Source: an uncultured Clostridia bacterium (GTDB lineage Bacteria; Bacillota; Clostridia; Oscillospirales; Acutalibacteraceae). From it: DNA of 64,000 bases. Below, one piece after another: positions 17,184 to 26,375 of this stretch. The notes below the pieces were generated by a model. It ran no database searches. It was given only the letters and a program-made list of their open reading frames with translations, and was not told the origin of the DNA. A program made the translations under genes and the position numbers. The stretch covers positions 1 through 64,000 of the forward strand of contig CAKMIX010000006.1 of NCBI GenBank assembly GCA_927362715.1, in the 5' to 3' direction. Positions within the stretch are counted from its first letter, which is position 1. Every line of letters starts with the position of its first letter.

Positions 17184-18112
17184 TCGGTCACCGCCTTTGC
17201 AATATCCAGCGCCTGTTCGAACAGTTCATTGCTCGGGCAGGCATCCGGGTACAGCCAATGGATGGCTTCGTTTCGCTTGAACCACGTGATCTGCCGCTTT
17301 GCGTAGCGGCGCGTGGCGCGTTTGAGATTTTCGACCGCTGTTTCCGGCGGCAATTCGCCGTCTAAAAAAGGTTTCAATTCCTTGTAGCCGATCGCCTGCG
17401 CGGCGGTCGCGGCGCTCGCGGCAAAGAACGCGCGTGCCTCGTCCAGCAGCCCTGCGGCAAGCATGTCGTCCACACGGCGGTCGATACGGTCATACAGTAC
17501 GGCGCGGTCACGGAAATTCAAACCGATATAGGTTGCCGCATACGGTGAGGGCATATTGTGTGAAGCTGCGTCCAGCCGCGAGGGCGGTTCGCCGGTCTGC
17601 ATGAGGACTTCCAAAGCGCGCACGATGCGCTTTTTGTCGTTGGCGTGCAGCCGCCGCGCGGTCTGTTCATCCGATTCGGCAAGTTTTTGCAGCATCGCTT
17701 CGCCGCCCATTTCGTCATACTGCGCTTCAAGCCTTTTACGAAGCGCCGCGTCTGCTGGGACTTCGACAAAAGCCGTACCGGCAAGCAGGTTATCCACATA
17801 CAGCCCCGTGCCGCCCGCTAAAATGACGGTTTTGCCGCGCGAATGGATATCCCGGATACAGGCGGCTGCGTCACGCACATAAGACGCGACGCTATAAGGC
17901 GTTTCGGGGGAAAGAATGCTTAGCATATGATGCGGCACGCCGCGCATTTCCGCCGTTGTGGGCTTTGCGGACGCAATATCCATGCCGCGGTAAATCTGCA
18001 TGGAATCCGCCGATACGACCTCACCGTTCAAGCGCAGTGCAAGCTCGACGGCAAGCGCCGTTTTGCCCGAGGCGGTCGGTCCCACCACGGCGAGCACGGG
18101 GATGCGCGCCAT
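17168..18112 (-). CDS. miaA: tRNA dimethylallyltransferase MiaA
   Basis: A 314-residue enzyme that prenylates A37 of tRNAs reading UNN codons. It has the P-loop VVGPTASGKTALA, the DSMQIYRGMDIASAKPT segment with conserved Asp/Arg, GGTGLYVDNLL, and the RRYAKRQITWFKRN tail. ATG 18112 overlaps the mutL stop (TGATG). It provides the substrate for MiaB, encoded in the same gene run, which adds the methylthio group. Confidence 0.95.
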   Translation of the reverse strand: MARIPVLAVVGPTASGKTALAVELALRLNGEVVSADSMQIYRGMDIASAKPTTAEMRGVPHHMLSILSPETPYSVASYVRDAAACIRDIHSRGKTVILAGGTGLYVDNLLAGTAFVEVPADAALRKRLEAQYDEMGGEAMLQKLAESDEQTARRLHANDKKRIVRALEVLMQTGEPPSRLDAASHNMPSPYAATYIGLNFRDRAVLYDRIDRRVDDMLAAGLLDEARAFFAASAATAAQAIGYKELKPFLDGELPPETAVENLKRATRRYAKRQITWFKRNEAIHWLYPDACPSNELFEQALDIAKAVTECPTE

Positions 18113-20037
18113 CACTGCACCCTCCCGAACTGCTTTTCAAGCTCCGTGCGTGAAAGCGTGATGAGCACGGGCCTGCCGTGCGGGCAATAGCGCACATCGG
18201 GATCGGCAAGCAGACGCTTTGTGAAATCGTAAAGCTCGTAATCCGTCGTGTGGTCGCCCGCCTTGACCGCGGCGCGGCACGCTACGGAGTGATACAGCCA
18301 GTCGAGCTTTTCCGAAAGCACCTCGCGGTGGTATTTGAGCAAATGCCCTGCAAATTCGGTCACGAGCGCGGTGATGTCCTCGCGCTCCAAATTGAGCGGG
18401 CAGGCGCGCACCAAAACCGTGCCGCCGCCGAAATCCTCCGCCGCAAAGCCTGCTTTTGTGAGCACCTCCATGTGCGCAAGCACGGCGGCATATTCCTCCT
18501 TGCTCAAGGTGACGGAAACAGGAACGAGCAGCATCTGGCTGCCCGACGCACCGTTGTCCTTTTGCAATTCGTTATACAGCATCCGCTCGTGGGCGGCGTG
18601 TTTGTCGATGATCAAAAGCCGGTCGCCCTGCTCGGCAAAAATATACGTCCGGAACGCCTCGCCCAAAATGCGGAAGTCCTCGGCGGGCTCCGCCGCAGGC
18701 GCGGTTTGTGTGCTTTGCACCGGGGATGTTTCGGCAGGCGGCGCGGATCCCGTCCCTGCCGGTGCTGCCGTTTTTGTCTGCACGGCGGTGGGCACGCTCA
18801 AGTCCGGCAAATCATCCTCATCCGTAAAAGCCGTTTCGATGTCGCGCAGCAGCGCGTTGTATGCGGAGATCTGCTGCGGGGTCTCGGCGGGTGCCACGGG
18901 TTTGGGCTGTACCGGTGCCGGCGTTACGACCTGCGGAGCGGTCGGCGCAGCAGTACGCGGCATGGCAAGCTGTTCGCCCTCCAAGCTCTTAGGACGCAGC
19001 ACCGAAGGATCCGCAGACGGCGGTGTGAGCTTTGCTTCGGGGCGGGAGGTGTCCGCCGCAAGCGCGGATTTCGCCGCACGATACACCACATCAAATACAC
19101 TTTTTTCGTTCGAGAAGCGTACCTCGATCTTCGCAGGGTGAACGTTGACATCCACGGCGGCGGGGTTGACGGTCAAAAACAATACACACGCCGGATATTT
19201 GCCGACCATGACGCTGTTTTTATAGGCTTCCGAGAGCGCCGCAGCGCCCGAACGTGATTTGATATAGCGGTTGTTGACGAAAAAGTGCTGCATGGCGCTT
19301 GAACCCCGCGAGCAATAGGGCTTGGAAACGAACCCGCGCACAGAAACGCCGTTCTGCTCGCTTTCGGCGGGCAGCAGCGTTTCGGCAAAGTCGCGCCCGT
19401 ACACGGCGTGGATACACGAAAGCAGGTCGCCGTTCCCGGGTGTGCACATCTGCTCGCGGCCGTCTTTGATAAAGCGCAGGGATACCTCGGGGTGCGACAG
19501 CGCGATATGGTCTGCCACAGACGCAACGGCAAGCCCTTCTGCGCGGTCGGACTTCAAAAATTTCATGCGGGCGGGCGTATTGAAAAACAGGTCACGCACA
19601 ATGAGCGTGGTACCCACGGGGCAGCCCGCGTCGTCAAACGAAATTTGTTCGCCGCCTTCCAGCACGATGCGCGTACCGACAAATTCGGACGTCTCGCGGG
19701 TCATCATCTCCACACGCGAGACTGCCGCGATAGAAGGCAGCGCTTCCCCGCGAAAGCCGAGTGTCAAAATCGCGTCGAGGTCGTCCGCTTCGCGGATCTT
19801 GCTGGTGGCATGGCTTAAAAACGCCGTCGGCACATCCTCGCGCGCAATGCCGCAGCCGTCGTCGGTAATGCGAATATAGCGTATGCCGCCGTGCTGGATC
19901 TCCAGCGTGATGTTTTTCGCACCCGCATCGATCGCGTTTTCCAAAAGCTCCTTGACCACGGAGGCAGGCCGTTCCACGACCTCCCCTGCGGCGATGCGCT
20001 GGGCAATGCTTTTGGGCAGCTTGTTGATCTTTGCCAT
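18112..20037 (-). CDS. mutL: DNA mismatch repair protein MutL
   Basis: A 641-residue mismatch-repair coordinator. The GHKL ATPase domain shows NAIDAGAKNI, RITDDGCGI and TLGFRGEALPSI; a Pro/Ala/Thr-rich linker spans about residues 330-445; the C-terminal dimerisation/endonuclease domain has IIDKHAAHERML, ACRAAVKAGD and CPHGRPV. The metal motif is D-K-H-A-A-H-E, with Asn at the position of the second Glu in the consensus. A nicking endonuclease is expected, as no MutH exists in Firmicutes. ATG 20037 matches the family N-terminus (MAKINKLPKSIAQRIAAGE). It follows mutS by 70 nt. Confidence 0.96.
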   Translation of the reverse strand: MAKINKLPKSIAQRIAAGEVVERPASVVKELLENAIDAGAKNITLEIQHGGIRYIRITDDGCGIAREDVPTAFLSHATSKIREADDLDAILTLGFRGEALPSIAAVSRVEMMTRETSEFVGTRIVLEGGEQISFDDAGCPVGTTLIVRDLFFNTPARMKFLKSDRAEGLAVASVADHIALSHPEVSLRFIKDGREQMCTPGNGDLLSCIHAVYGRDFAETLLPAESEQNGVSVRGFVSKPYCSRGSSAMQHFFVNNRYIKSRSGAAALSEAYKNSVMVGKYPACVLFLTVNPAAVDVNVHPAKIEVRFSNEKSVFDVVYRAAKSALAADTSRPEAKLTPPSADPSVLRPKSLEGEQLAMPRTAAPTAPQVVTPAPVQPKPVAPAETPQQISAYNALLRDIETAFTDEDDLPDLSVPTAVQTKTAAPAGTGSAPPAETSPVQSTQTAPAAEPAEDFRILGEAFRTYIFAEQGDRLLIIDKHAAHERMLYNELQKDNGASGSQMLLVPVSVTLSKEEYAAVLAHMEVLTKAGFAAEDFGGGTVLVRACPLNLEREDITALVTEFAGHLLKYHREVLSEKLDWLYHSVACRAAVKAGDHTTDYELYDFTKRLLADPDVRYCPHGRPVLITLSRTELEKQFGRVQ

Positions 20038-20107
20038 AGGGTCTGCACGGATTCCTTTCCCGAACGGACGGCTGTGCCGTTTCATCCGAATTTATATGTA
20101 AAGTGAT

Positions 20108-22729
20108 TTAGCTTTCCTGCCTGGCGCGGGCGGCAAGCTCGTAGAGCTTGGTCATTGCCTCGATCGGCGTTAAGGTGTTGACGTCGAGCACCTTCAATTC
20201 GTCTGCGATCTCCTGCGCGGCGTTGCCGGCAAGGCTTGTTTGCAGGGCGGGTTCTTCTTCGGCGGGCGCGGGCGCTGAAGATTTCGGCGCGCGCACCGTG
20301 TCGTTTTCTTCGAGCGCTTTTAAGATCACCTTTGCGCGGCGCACGACGGTATCCGGCACGCCGGCGAGCTTTGCCACATCGATGCCGTAGCTGCCGTCCG
20401 CCCCGCCGCGCACGATGCGGCGCAGAAAAGTGATGTCGTCGCCGTGCTTTTTGACGGCGATGTTATAGTTCTTCACGCCCTGCACGGTGTCTTCAAGCTC
20501 GGTCAATTCATGGTAGTGCGTGGCGAACAGGGTTTTTGCGCCCAACCGCTTGCGGTCGGCGGTGTATTCGAGCACCGCGCGCGCGATGCTCATGCCGTCG
20601 TAGGTAGAGGTCCCGCGCCCGATCTCATCGAGAATAATCAGGCTTTTGGATGTAGCATTCTCTAAGATCTCCGCCACCTCACGCATTTCGACCATGAAGG
20701 TGGACTGGCCGCTTGCCAGATCGTCCGACGCACCGACACGGGTGAAAATGCTGTCGCAAAGCCCGATCTCGGCATGTGCGGCAGGGACAAAGCTGCCCAT
20801 CTGCGCAAGCAGCACGATGAGAGCCACCTGGCGCATATAGGTGGATTTGCCCGCCATGTTGGGGCCTGTTAGGATCATGGTGCGGTTGTCGCCGCAGTCC
20901 AAAAGCGTATCGTTCGGGACGAACGGTGCGCCGTCGAGCATTTTTTCAATGACGGGGTGCCGACCCTCGGTGATGTGGATGCGGTCGGAGTCGTTGACTT
21001 CGGGGCGCGTATAGCGGTTCGCCGCCGCCACCGCTGCAAGCGAACAAAGCGTGTCGAGCGTGGCAAGGGCGCGCGCCGTGCGGCGGGTGCGGTCATACTG
21101 CGCGGCGATTTTTTTACGCACCGCGCAGAACACCTCATACTCCAAGCTCACGATGCGCTCCTGCGCGCCGAGCACCTTGGATTCGAGTTCTTTAAGCTCC
21201 TCAGTGATGTACCGCTCGCAGTTCGTCAGTGTCTGCTTGCGGATGTATGTATCGGGAACAAGCTCCTTAAAGGAATTGGACACCTCGTAGTAATAGCCGA
21301 ATACGCGGTTGTAGCCGACCTTTAATTTTTTGATGCCGGTCTTTTCCTGCTCCCTGCGTTCGAGCTCGCTTAAATACCCCTTGCCGCCCTCGACGATCTC
21401 GCGCAGCTCGTCAAGCTCCGCATTAAACCCGCTTTGGATCATACCGCCCTCACGCACGGAAAACGGCGCATCCTCGCGGATGGCGTCGCACACGAGCTTG
21501 TACACGTCCTCGAGCAGATCAAGGTCGCGGCAGACGTCGCACAAAAGCTGAGATTTACAGCTTTCCAACCGTTTTTTGATTTCCGGGAGAGGTTCGAGCG
21601 TGGTTTTTAAGGAAAGCAGCTCCTTGGCATTCGCTGTATTGTAGACGACGCGCGTCATCAGCCGTTCAAGGTCATAAATCCCCGAAAGGCGATCTGTAAA
21701 GTCTTTTAGCCTTACGGAGTCGCGCAGCAATTCCTCCACGGCGTTCTGCCGCCGGGAAACGGCGGCGCAGTCGCAAAGCGGGCATTCCACCCAGGCGCGC
21801 AGCATGCGCTTGCCCATGGCAGTCTTTGTTTTATCAAGCACCCACAACAGCGAGCCGCGCTTTTCGCGGTCGCGCATGGTTTCGGTCAGTTCCAGATTGC
21901 GCCGCGTGGTTAGGCTTAATTTCATGAGCCGCGCGTCGGCGTACACCTGCACGCTGCGCAGGTTCTGTAAATCGCTTTTTTGCGCTTCATGCAGATATTG
22001 GAGTGTAGCCGAAAGCGCCAGCACTGCGCTTTTGTATGCTTCCCCCTGCAAGTCCTCTGTTCCTGCCGCGCCGAACTGTTCACGTGCACGCAGGAGTGCC
22101 GCATCGTAATCCGCCGTTTCGGCAGGCAGCATTTCGACCGAGGCTTCGAGCTTCTTCGTCACAAAGGTGCGCACACGCGACAGTGACGCCGCCTGCGGAT
22201 TCATCAGAAGCTCGCGCGGGGCAAAACGGGCGAGCTCGTCCACGGTGCGCTCATCGATATTCTCTGAAAAAGCAGTCACCTGCACCTCGCCCGTGGAGAC
22301 GTCCGCAAAGCAGAGCCCCATTTGGTCGAAGCACAGGTACAGGCACGCAAGGTAATTGTTTTTGGTCTCGTCGAGCATACTGCTCTCGATCACGGTCCCC
22401 GCTGTGATCACACGGATGACATCGCGCTTGACGATCCCCTTGGCGGCTTTCGGATCCTCCATCTGCTCGCAGACGGCGACCTTGTACCCGCGCGAGACGA
22501 GCTTGGCGATGTAGCTGTCCGCGCTGTGGAACGGCACGCCGCACATCGGCGCGCGCTCCTCCTGCCCGCAGTCGCGCCCCGTCAATACGAGTTCCAGCTC
22601 GCGCGACGCGGTTTTGGCGTCCTCAAAGAACATTTCGTAAAAGTCCCCGAGCCGGAAAAACAGGATCGCATCCGGATATTCTTTTTTGATCTCAAAATAT
22701 TGCTGCATCATCGGGGAAAGTTCCGCCAT
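20108..22729 (-). CDS. mutS: DNA mismatch recognition protein MutS
   Basis: An 873-residue MutS1 protein. The mismatch-reading motif GDFYEMF lies near residue 30, core and clamp domains follow, and the ABC-type ATPase has the Walker A TGPNMAGKSTYMRQ and Walker B LIILDEIGRGTSTYDG. The C-terminal region after about residue 800 carries the usual variable linker and a short helix that mediates dimer/tetramer or beta-clamp contact. It starts the mutSL pair; ylbF-like and miaB genes lie upstream in the same orientation. Confidence 0.97.
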   Translation of the reverse strand: MAELSPMMQQYFEIKKEYPDAILFFRLGDFYEMFFEDAKTASRELELVLTGRDCGQEERAPMCGVPFHSADSYIAKLVSRGYKVAVCEQMEDPKAAKGIVKRDVIRVITAGTVIESSMLDETKNNYLACLYLCFDQMGLCFADVSTGEVQVTAFSENIDERTVDELARFAPRELLMNPQAASLSRVRTFVTKKLEASVEMLPAETADYDAALLRAREQFGAAGTEDLQGEAYKSAVLALSATLQYLHEAQKSDLQNLRSVQVYADARLMKLSLTTRRNLELTETMRDREKRGSLLWVLDKTKTAMGKRMLRAWVECPLCDCAAVSRRQNAVEELLRDSVRLKDFTDRLSGIYDLERLMTRVVYNTANAKELLSLKTTLEPLPEIKKRLESCKSQLLCDVCRDLDLLEDVYKLVCDAIREDAPFSVREGGMIQSGFNAELDELREIVEGGKGYLSELERREQEKTGIKKLKVGYNRVFGYYYEVSNSFKELVPDTYIRKQTLTNCERYITEELKELESKVLGAQERIVSLEYEVFCAVRKKIAAQYDRTRRTARALATLDTLCSLAAVAAANRYTRPEVNDSDRIHITEGRHPVIEKMLDGAPFVPNDTLLDCGDNRTMILTGPNMAGKSTYMRQVALIVLLAQMGSFVPAAHAEIGLCDSIFTRVGASDDLASGQSTFMVEMREVAEILENATSKSLIILDEIGRGTSTYDGMSIARAVLEYTADRKRLGAKTLFATHYHELTELEDTVQGVKNYNIAVKKHGDDITFLRRIVRGGADGSYGIDVAKLAGVPDTVVRRAKVILKALEENDTVRAPKSSAPAPAEEEPALQTSLAGNAAQEIADELKVLDVNTLTPIEAMTKLYELAARARQES

Positions 22730-22787
22730 AATCCGCCTCTCTCACATCCGTTGCTGTTTTGCCGCGCAAGCCCTGCGCGGCAGGTTC

Positions 22788-23195
22788 TCAGTGGCAGCCG
22801 CCGCAGGAACCGCAGTCGCCGCTGCAGTTGTGCGCCGCAGGGTCACAGGTCTGGGGATCTTCGCCGTTGACGCACATGGCAAGGATGCCCGTGATGCGGT
22901 TCATCATGTCATCCACGGCCTGACGCGCAGTCTCGAACGCCTGCATATGCTCGTTTGCCATGATCTGATTGTAGACCGCCTGAAATTCGCGGTTGTATTC
23001 GTTCATCTTCTGCTCGTCGGGCGACTCTTTTGCCGCTTCCTGCTGGTAATTGAGCTGCACCAAGCGGATCTTGCCCATCAGGGCATTCAGCGCCTCGTCC
23101 GCGTCGTTTGCCTCTTTGGCAGCGGCGTAGGCAAGGTAGGTCTCATCCTGCTGGATGGCGGCGCCAAGCTGTCTGGTCAGAGTTTCGATGTCCAT
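22788..23195 (-). CDS. YlbF/YmcA-family protein with cysteine-rich tail
   Basis: A 135-residue helical protein of the YlbF/YmcA (Com_YlbF) family, which in Bacillus forms a complex with YaaT that controls RNase Y-dependent mRNA processing, competence and sporulation. The helical part covers about residues 1-105 (MDIETLTRQLGAAIQQDE...). The last 30 residues carry seven cysteines and two histidines, ending GDCGSCGGCH. The Bacillus complex is known to hold iron-sulfur clusters, and this tail is a good candidate ligand. ATG 23195 follows AGGAGAAA; the longer frame to 23267 overlaps miaB without a ribosome site. It lies 27 nt after miaB and 58 nt before mutS. Confidence 0.83.
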   Translation of the reverse strand: MDIETLTRQLGAAIQQDETYLAYAAAKEANDADEALNALMGKIRLVQLNYQQEAAKESPDEQKMNEYNREFQAVYNQIMANEHMQAFETARQAVDDMMNRITGILAMCVNGEDPQTCDPAAHNCSGDCGSCGGCH

Positions 23196-23221
23196 TTTTG
23201 TTTCTCCTGTCTGTATATTTT

Positions 23222-24655
23222 TTATTTGGATTCGTTTTCCGGTACGGCCTCGCCGAAGATCGTCCACTTGCTGGTCTCGGTAACGCGCACATCACAGTAT
23301 GTGCCGATTTGTTCGGGAGAGCCTGCGAATTCGATCATCACGTTGCCGTCCGTGCGCCCTGCCAAGCGGCTCGCGTCCGTTTTGGAACGCCCCTCGACAA
23401 GCACGGTATAGGTCTTGCCGACGCTTTCGGCAATGCGCTTTGCGGCGATCTCCTCCTGCGCGGCGGTGAGCTCTGCGAACCACTGTGTTTTCTCTTTATG
23501 GGAAACGGGGTCGGGCAGTTCGGCCGCCGCCGTGCCCTTGCGCGGGGAATAGATGAAGGTGAACAGCGACGTGTATTCCACCTCGCGCACGAGCGAGACG
23601 GTATCCTGAAATTCCTCGTATGTCTCACCGGGGAAGCCAACAATGATGTCGGAGGTCAGGGAAAGCCCGGGCACGGTCGCCTTTGCATCCGCCACAAGGT
23701 CAAGGTACTGCTGCCGCGTGTAGCGGCGGTTCATGGCGCGCAGCACGCGGTCGTTGCCCGACTGCACGGGCAAATGCAGGTGCTTCGAGACCTTGTCGCA
23801 CCGGGCGATGGTTTCCAAAAGCTCGTGCGTGCAGTCCTTCGGATGCGAGGTCATAAAGCGGATCTTGAAATCGCCGGGGAGCGCGTTGATCTCGCGCAGC
23901 AGCCCTGCAAAGTTCAGATCGCTTTTGTTGCCCTTTCCGTAAGAATTGACATTCTGGCCCAAAAGCGTGATCTCGCGGCAGCCCGCGCCGATGATTTCGC
24001 GCGCCTCGCGAAGCACATCCTCAGGCTCGCGCGAACGTTCGCGTGCGCGGACATACGGCACGATGCAATAGGTGCAGAAGTTGTCGCAGCCATACATGAT
24101 CGGCAGCCACGCCTTCACGCCGCCGCTGCGGCGCACGGGCAGGTGCTCGGCGATCTCGCCGAAGCCATCCGGCGCGCAGACTACGCGCTTGCCGCCGGTG
24201 AGCGTTTGATACAGAAGCTCGGGCAGGCGGTGGAGCACATGCGTGCCAAACACCAGATTTACGAACGGATAGCTTTTGTAAATTCGCTCACGCACATGCG
24301 CCTGCTGCATCATGCAGCCGCACAGCGCCACGATCAGATCGGGGTTGTCCTGCTTGTAATTTTTAAGCTTGCCGACATTGCCGAACACGCGGTCCTCGGC
24401 GTGCTCACGCACGGCACAGGTGTTGTAAAGCACCAAGTCCGCTTTTTCGGGACTGTCGCAGAAGTCGTAGCCCATTTCGGAGAGAAGCCCCTCGATGCGC
24501 TCGCCGTCCGCCACGTTGCCTTGACAGCCGTAGGTGTGCACGTAGGCTAAGGGCTTTGCGGTGGGATATTTTGCCGAAAGGATCTCGCGCACCTTTAACG
24601 CATACTGCCGCTGGCGTTCGAGCTCCTCCGGGGGGATATTATGCAGCTTTGCCAA
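23222..24655 (-). CDS. miaB: tRNA methylthiotransferase MiaB
   Basis: A 477-residue radical-SAM methylthiotransferase that converts i6A37 to ms2i6A37 in tRNA. The N-terminal cluster ligands are in VHTYGCQGN, YNTCAVREHAEDR and ALCGCMMQQ; the radical-SAM motif CDNFCTYC is followed by IVPYVRARERSREPEDV; the C-terminal TRAM domain covers about the last 65 residues (TYTVLVEGRSKTDASRLAG...). It is the first housekeeping gene of the run and works with MiaA, encoded downstream. Confidence 0.96.
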   Translation of the reverse strand: MAKLHNIPPEELERQRQYALKVREILSAKYPTAKPLAYVHTYGCQGNVADGERIEGLLSEMGYDFCDSPEKADLVLYNTCAVREHAEDRVFGNVGKLKNYKQDNPDLIVALCGCMMQQAHVRERIYKSYPFVNLVFGTHVLHRLPELLYQTLTGGKRVVCAPDGFGEIAEHLPVRRSGGVKAWLPIMYGCDNFCTYCIVPYVRARERSREPEDVLREAREIIGAGCREITLLGQNVNSYGKGNKSDLNFAGLLREINALPGDFKIRFMTSHPKDCTHELLETIARCDKVSKHLHLPVQSGNDRVLRAMNRRYTRQQYLDLVADAKATVPGLSLTSDIIVGFPGETYEEFQDTVSLVREVEYTSLFTFIYSPRKGTAAAELPDPVSHKEKTQWFAELTAAQEEIAAKRIAESVGKTYTVLVEGRSKTDASRLAGRTDGNVMIEFAGSPEQIGTYCDVRVTETSKWTIFGEAVPENESK

Positions 24656-24670
24656 AGTGTTTCACCGTAT

Positions 24671-25615
24671 TCAAGTGTTTTTCAAATAGATCGAATGCAG
24701 CCATGCGAGGACATCGCGGAACACAAGCTCGTGATCCGCTTCAAACAGGATCTCGTGGCGGTCGCCCGGATACAGGATGACGGTCGGGTCATGCCCTGCA
24801 AGCACCAGATTGTCCGCGACGCTCAAAGCGCCCTTGCCGTTGAAGCCGACAGGGTCTTTTGCGCCGGAAATCACCATGATCGGTAAACTCTGCGGCACAA
24901 GCGATGCCCACTCGCGGCTCGAGCACTCGACCGCGAGTGCAAACAGATCGCGATAGCCGCCGAGCTTGAACGGGAAACCGCAAAGCGGGTCTTCGAGATA
25001 CGCCGTCTGATTTTCGACATTGCAGCTGAGCCACGCGACGGGCGACGCACCCTTTTCCCGCGCCATGAGGTTGCACGCCGCGTTGAAAAGCGTGCCGAGC
25101 TTATCCACATCCGCTCGCGGACCAAAGCGCTCGCACGCCGCGTTGATTGCAGGCTGCAAGACCTCCGCCGCAGCGGGCAGCTCGACTGTGCCGCAGTAGA
25201 TCACGCCGTTCAGCTCTTCGCCGAAGTGCGCGGTATAGACCCGCGCGCACAAAGAACCCATGCTGTGCCCGAACAGGAAATATGGTAGGTCGGGATACTT
25301 CTTTTTCATGATCTTGGTGAGGATGTGCATGTCATCCACAAGCCGCTTATCGCCGTTCATATCGGCGAAAAAGCCGTAATCCGCAGGTGAATTGACAGAT
25401 TTGCCGTGTCCGAGGTGGTCATTGCCGCAGACTACGAAACCATTGGACGCAAGGAAACGGGCGAACGCATCATAGCGGTCGATGTGCTCCGCCATACCGT
25501 GCGCCATTTGGAACACGCCGATGGGCGACAGCTCCTCTTCACGCCAGATGAGCGTGCGAATATTATGCTGTCCGGTCGAGGAATGGAAATACGCTTCTGT
25601 TTTTACGATCGCCAT
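24671..25615 (-). CDS. Alpha/beta hydrolase, monoacylglycerol-lipase-like
   Basis: A 314-residue soluble serine hydrolase of the Hydrolase_4/S33 group. It shows GVFQMAHGMAEHIDRYDAFARFL, the nucleophile elbow LFGHSMGSLCARV, an acid region ISGAKDPVG and a late His in YPGDRHEILFE. Such enzymes act as monoacylglycerol lipases or lysophospholipases. No signal peptide is visible. It has its own promoter at 25660-25688 and lies 15 nt upstream of miaB, so it may lead the long minus-strand run. Substrate unknown. Confidence 0.87.
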   Translation of the reverse strand: MAIVKTEAYFHSSTGQHNIRTLIWREEELSPIGVFQMAHGMAEHIDRYDAFARFLASNGFVVCGNDHLGHGKSVNSPADYGFFADMNGDKRLVDDMHILTKIMKKKYPDLPYFLFGHSMGSLCARVYTAHFGEELNGVIYCGTVELPAAAEVLQPAINAACERFGPRADVDKLGTLFNAACNLMAREKGASPVAWLSCNVENQTAYLEDPLCGFPFKLGGYRDLFALAVECSSREWASLVPQSLPIMVISGAKDPVGFNGKGALSVADNLVLAGHDPTVILYPGDRHEILFEADHELVFRDVLAWLHSIYLKNT

Positions 25616-25659
25616 GCCGCACCTCCGTAAAAAATACTATGGATTTTGGATTACATTGT

Positions 25660-25688
25660 ATTGTACCACAAAAGCAAAGCTTTGTCAC
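25660..25688 (-). promoter_or_regulatory. Sigma-A promoter for the hydrolase-miaB-mutSL run
   Basis: On the minus strand, GTGACA (25688-25683) and TACAAT (25665-25660) are 17 bp apart, with TGG directly before the -10 as an extended element. It is the only clear promoter found upstream of the 16-kb run of minus-strand genes. Confidence 0.75.
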
Positions 25689-25811
25689 GTCCTTTCTCGC
25701 GGGAAGACTTTTCCTTTCGCATTACCGCCTCATAAGGGCGCAAAAGTGTATTTTTTAACAACTTCTGCGCGCAGGGCGTCGAAAAAACCGTCTTTTTCAC
25801 GATGAAAAAGC

Positions 25812-25840
25812 ATTGCGCGAAAAAAGGCACTGTGATAAAA
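25812..25840 (+). promoter_or_regulatory. Sigma-A promoter for the SCP2 gene
   Basis: TTGCGC (25812-25817) and TAAAAT (25835-25840), 17-bp spacer with TGA before the -10. A small perfect hairpin (CTTTTTCA ... TGAAAAAG, 25792-25810) lies just upstream of the -35. The rest of the 289-bp gap 25616-25904 shows no gene or recognised RNA. Confidence 0.7.
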
Positions 25841-25904
25841 TAAAGGTAGCCCCGACAGCGCGGGGCGTTTTCCGAATCACGCAGACGAAAGGAGGCAGTT
25901 ATCC

Positions 25905-26231
25905 ATGACTTACGAACAGGTCGTTGCCAAGGTCAAGGCAAAGTATGAAAACACAGACGCTTCTTCCGTCAACGGAACGCTTGCCATTCAGGTGAATCTG
26001 CTCGGCAAAAACGTCGAGGGTGTTTTCTATATTGAAGCCAAAGACGGCCGCGTCAACGTGGAGCCGTATGATTATCACGACAACAAGGCGGTCGTGACCG
26101 TTGCGCCGACAAATCTGATGAAGATCCTTGAAGGCAAAATGGATCCGATCATCGCCTACACCACCGGCAAGGTCTCCGTTTCCGGCGACCCCGGCGCCGT
26201 TCTGACGCTCATCAAGCTGGCAAAGAAATGA
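25905..26231 (+). CDS. SCP2 sterol-carrier-domain protein
   Basis: A 108-residue single-domain SCP2-like protein (YEQVVAKVKAKYENTDASSVNGTLAIQVNLLGKNVEGVFYIE...). The fold forms a hydrophobic pocket that binds lipids or fatty-acyl groups; stand-alone versions are common in Clostridia and their role is unknown. The C-terminal KLAKK-type end is typical of the domain. It has a strong ribosome site (AAAGGAGG), its own promoter and terminator, and so forms a monocistronic unit. Good ribosome site and promoter suggest high expression. Confidence 0.85.
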   Translation: MTYEQVVAKVKAKYENTDASSVNGTLAIQVNLLGKNVEGVFYIEAKDGRVNVEPYDYHDNKAVVTVAPTNLMKILEGKMDPIIAYTTGKVSVSGDPGAVLTLIKLAKK

Positions 26232-26245
26232 GCATTTTGCTTGCG

Positions 26246-26278
26246 AAACACGCTCGGCAGAATTGCCGAGCGTGTTTT
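26246..26278 (+). terminator. Terminator of the SCP2 gene
   Basis: A 14-bp stem (AAACACGCTCGGCA, 26246-26259, with complement 26264-26277) and a GAAT loop, followed by a T-rich run (TTTTGTTTTAT). Confidence 0.92.
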
Positions 26279-26310
26279 GTTTTATGCTGTATTTTCAAGC
26301 GGGCGGCGAA

Positions 26311-26347
26311 CAAAAGGCGGCTGCCGCAAAGCGACAGCCGCCTTTTG
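26311..26347. terminator. Terminator of the cohesin/anchor gene (bidirectional)
   Basis: A 13-bp stem CAAAAGGCGGCTG (26311-26323) with CAGCCGCCTTTTG (26335-26347) and an 11-nt loop that can pair internally (CGC/GCG). It lies 29 bp below the stop of the minus-strand gene that ends at 26376. Confidence 0.9.
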
Positions 26348-26375
26348 TTTAGTTCAGAAATGATTGTAGAGCGAA

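Noticed and set aside
18112-20037. Loss of MutL endonuclease because the second Glu of the DQHA(x)2E(x)4E motif is Asn
   Set aside because: The D-K-H-A-A-H-E core remains and related clostridial proteins vary at that last position, as far as I recall; the evidence is too weak for a claim of inactivity.
23108-24550. A 480-codon plus-strand frame across miaB
   Set aside because: Antisense to miaB, no ribosome site, composition rich in His/Arg/Gly typical of shadow frames.
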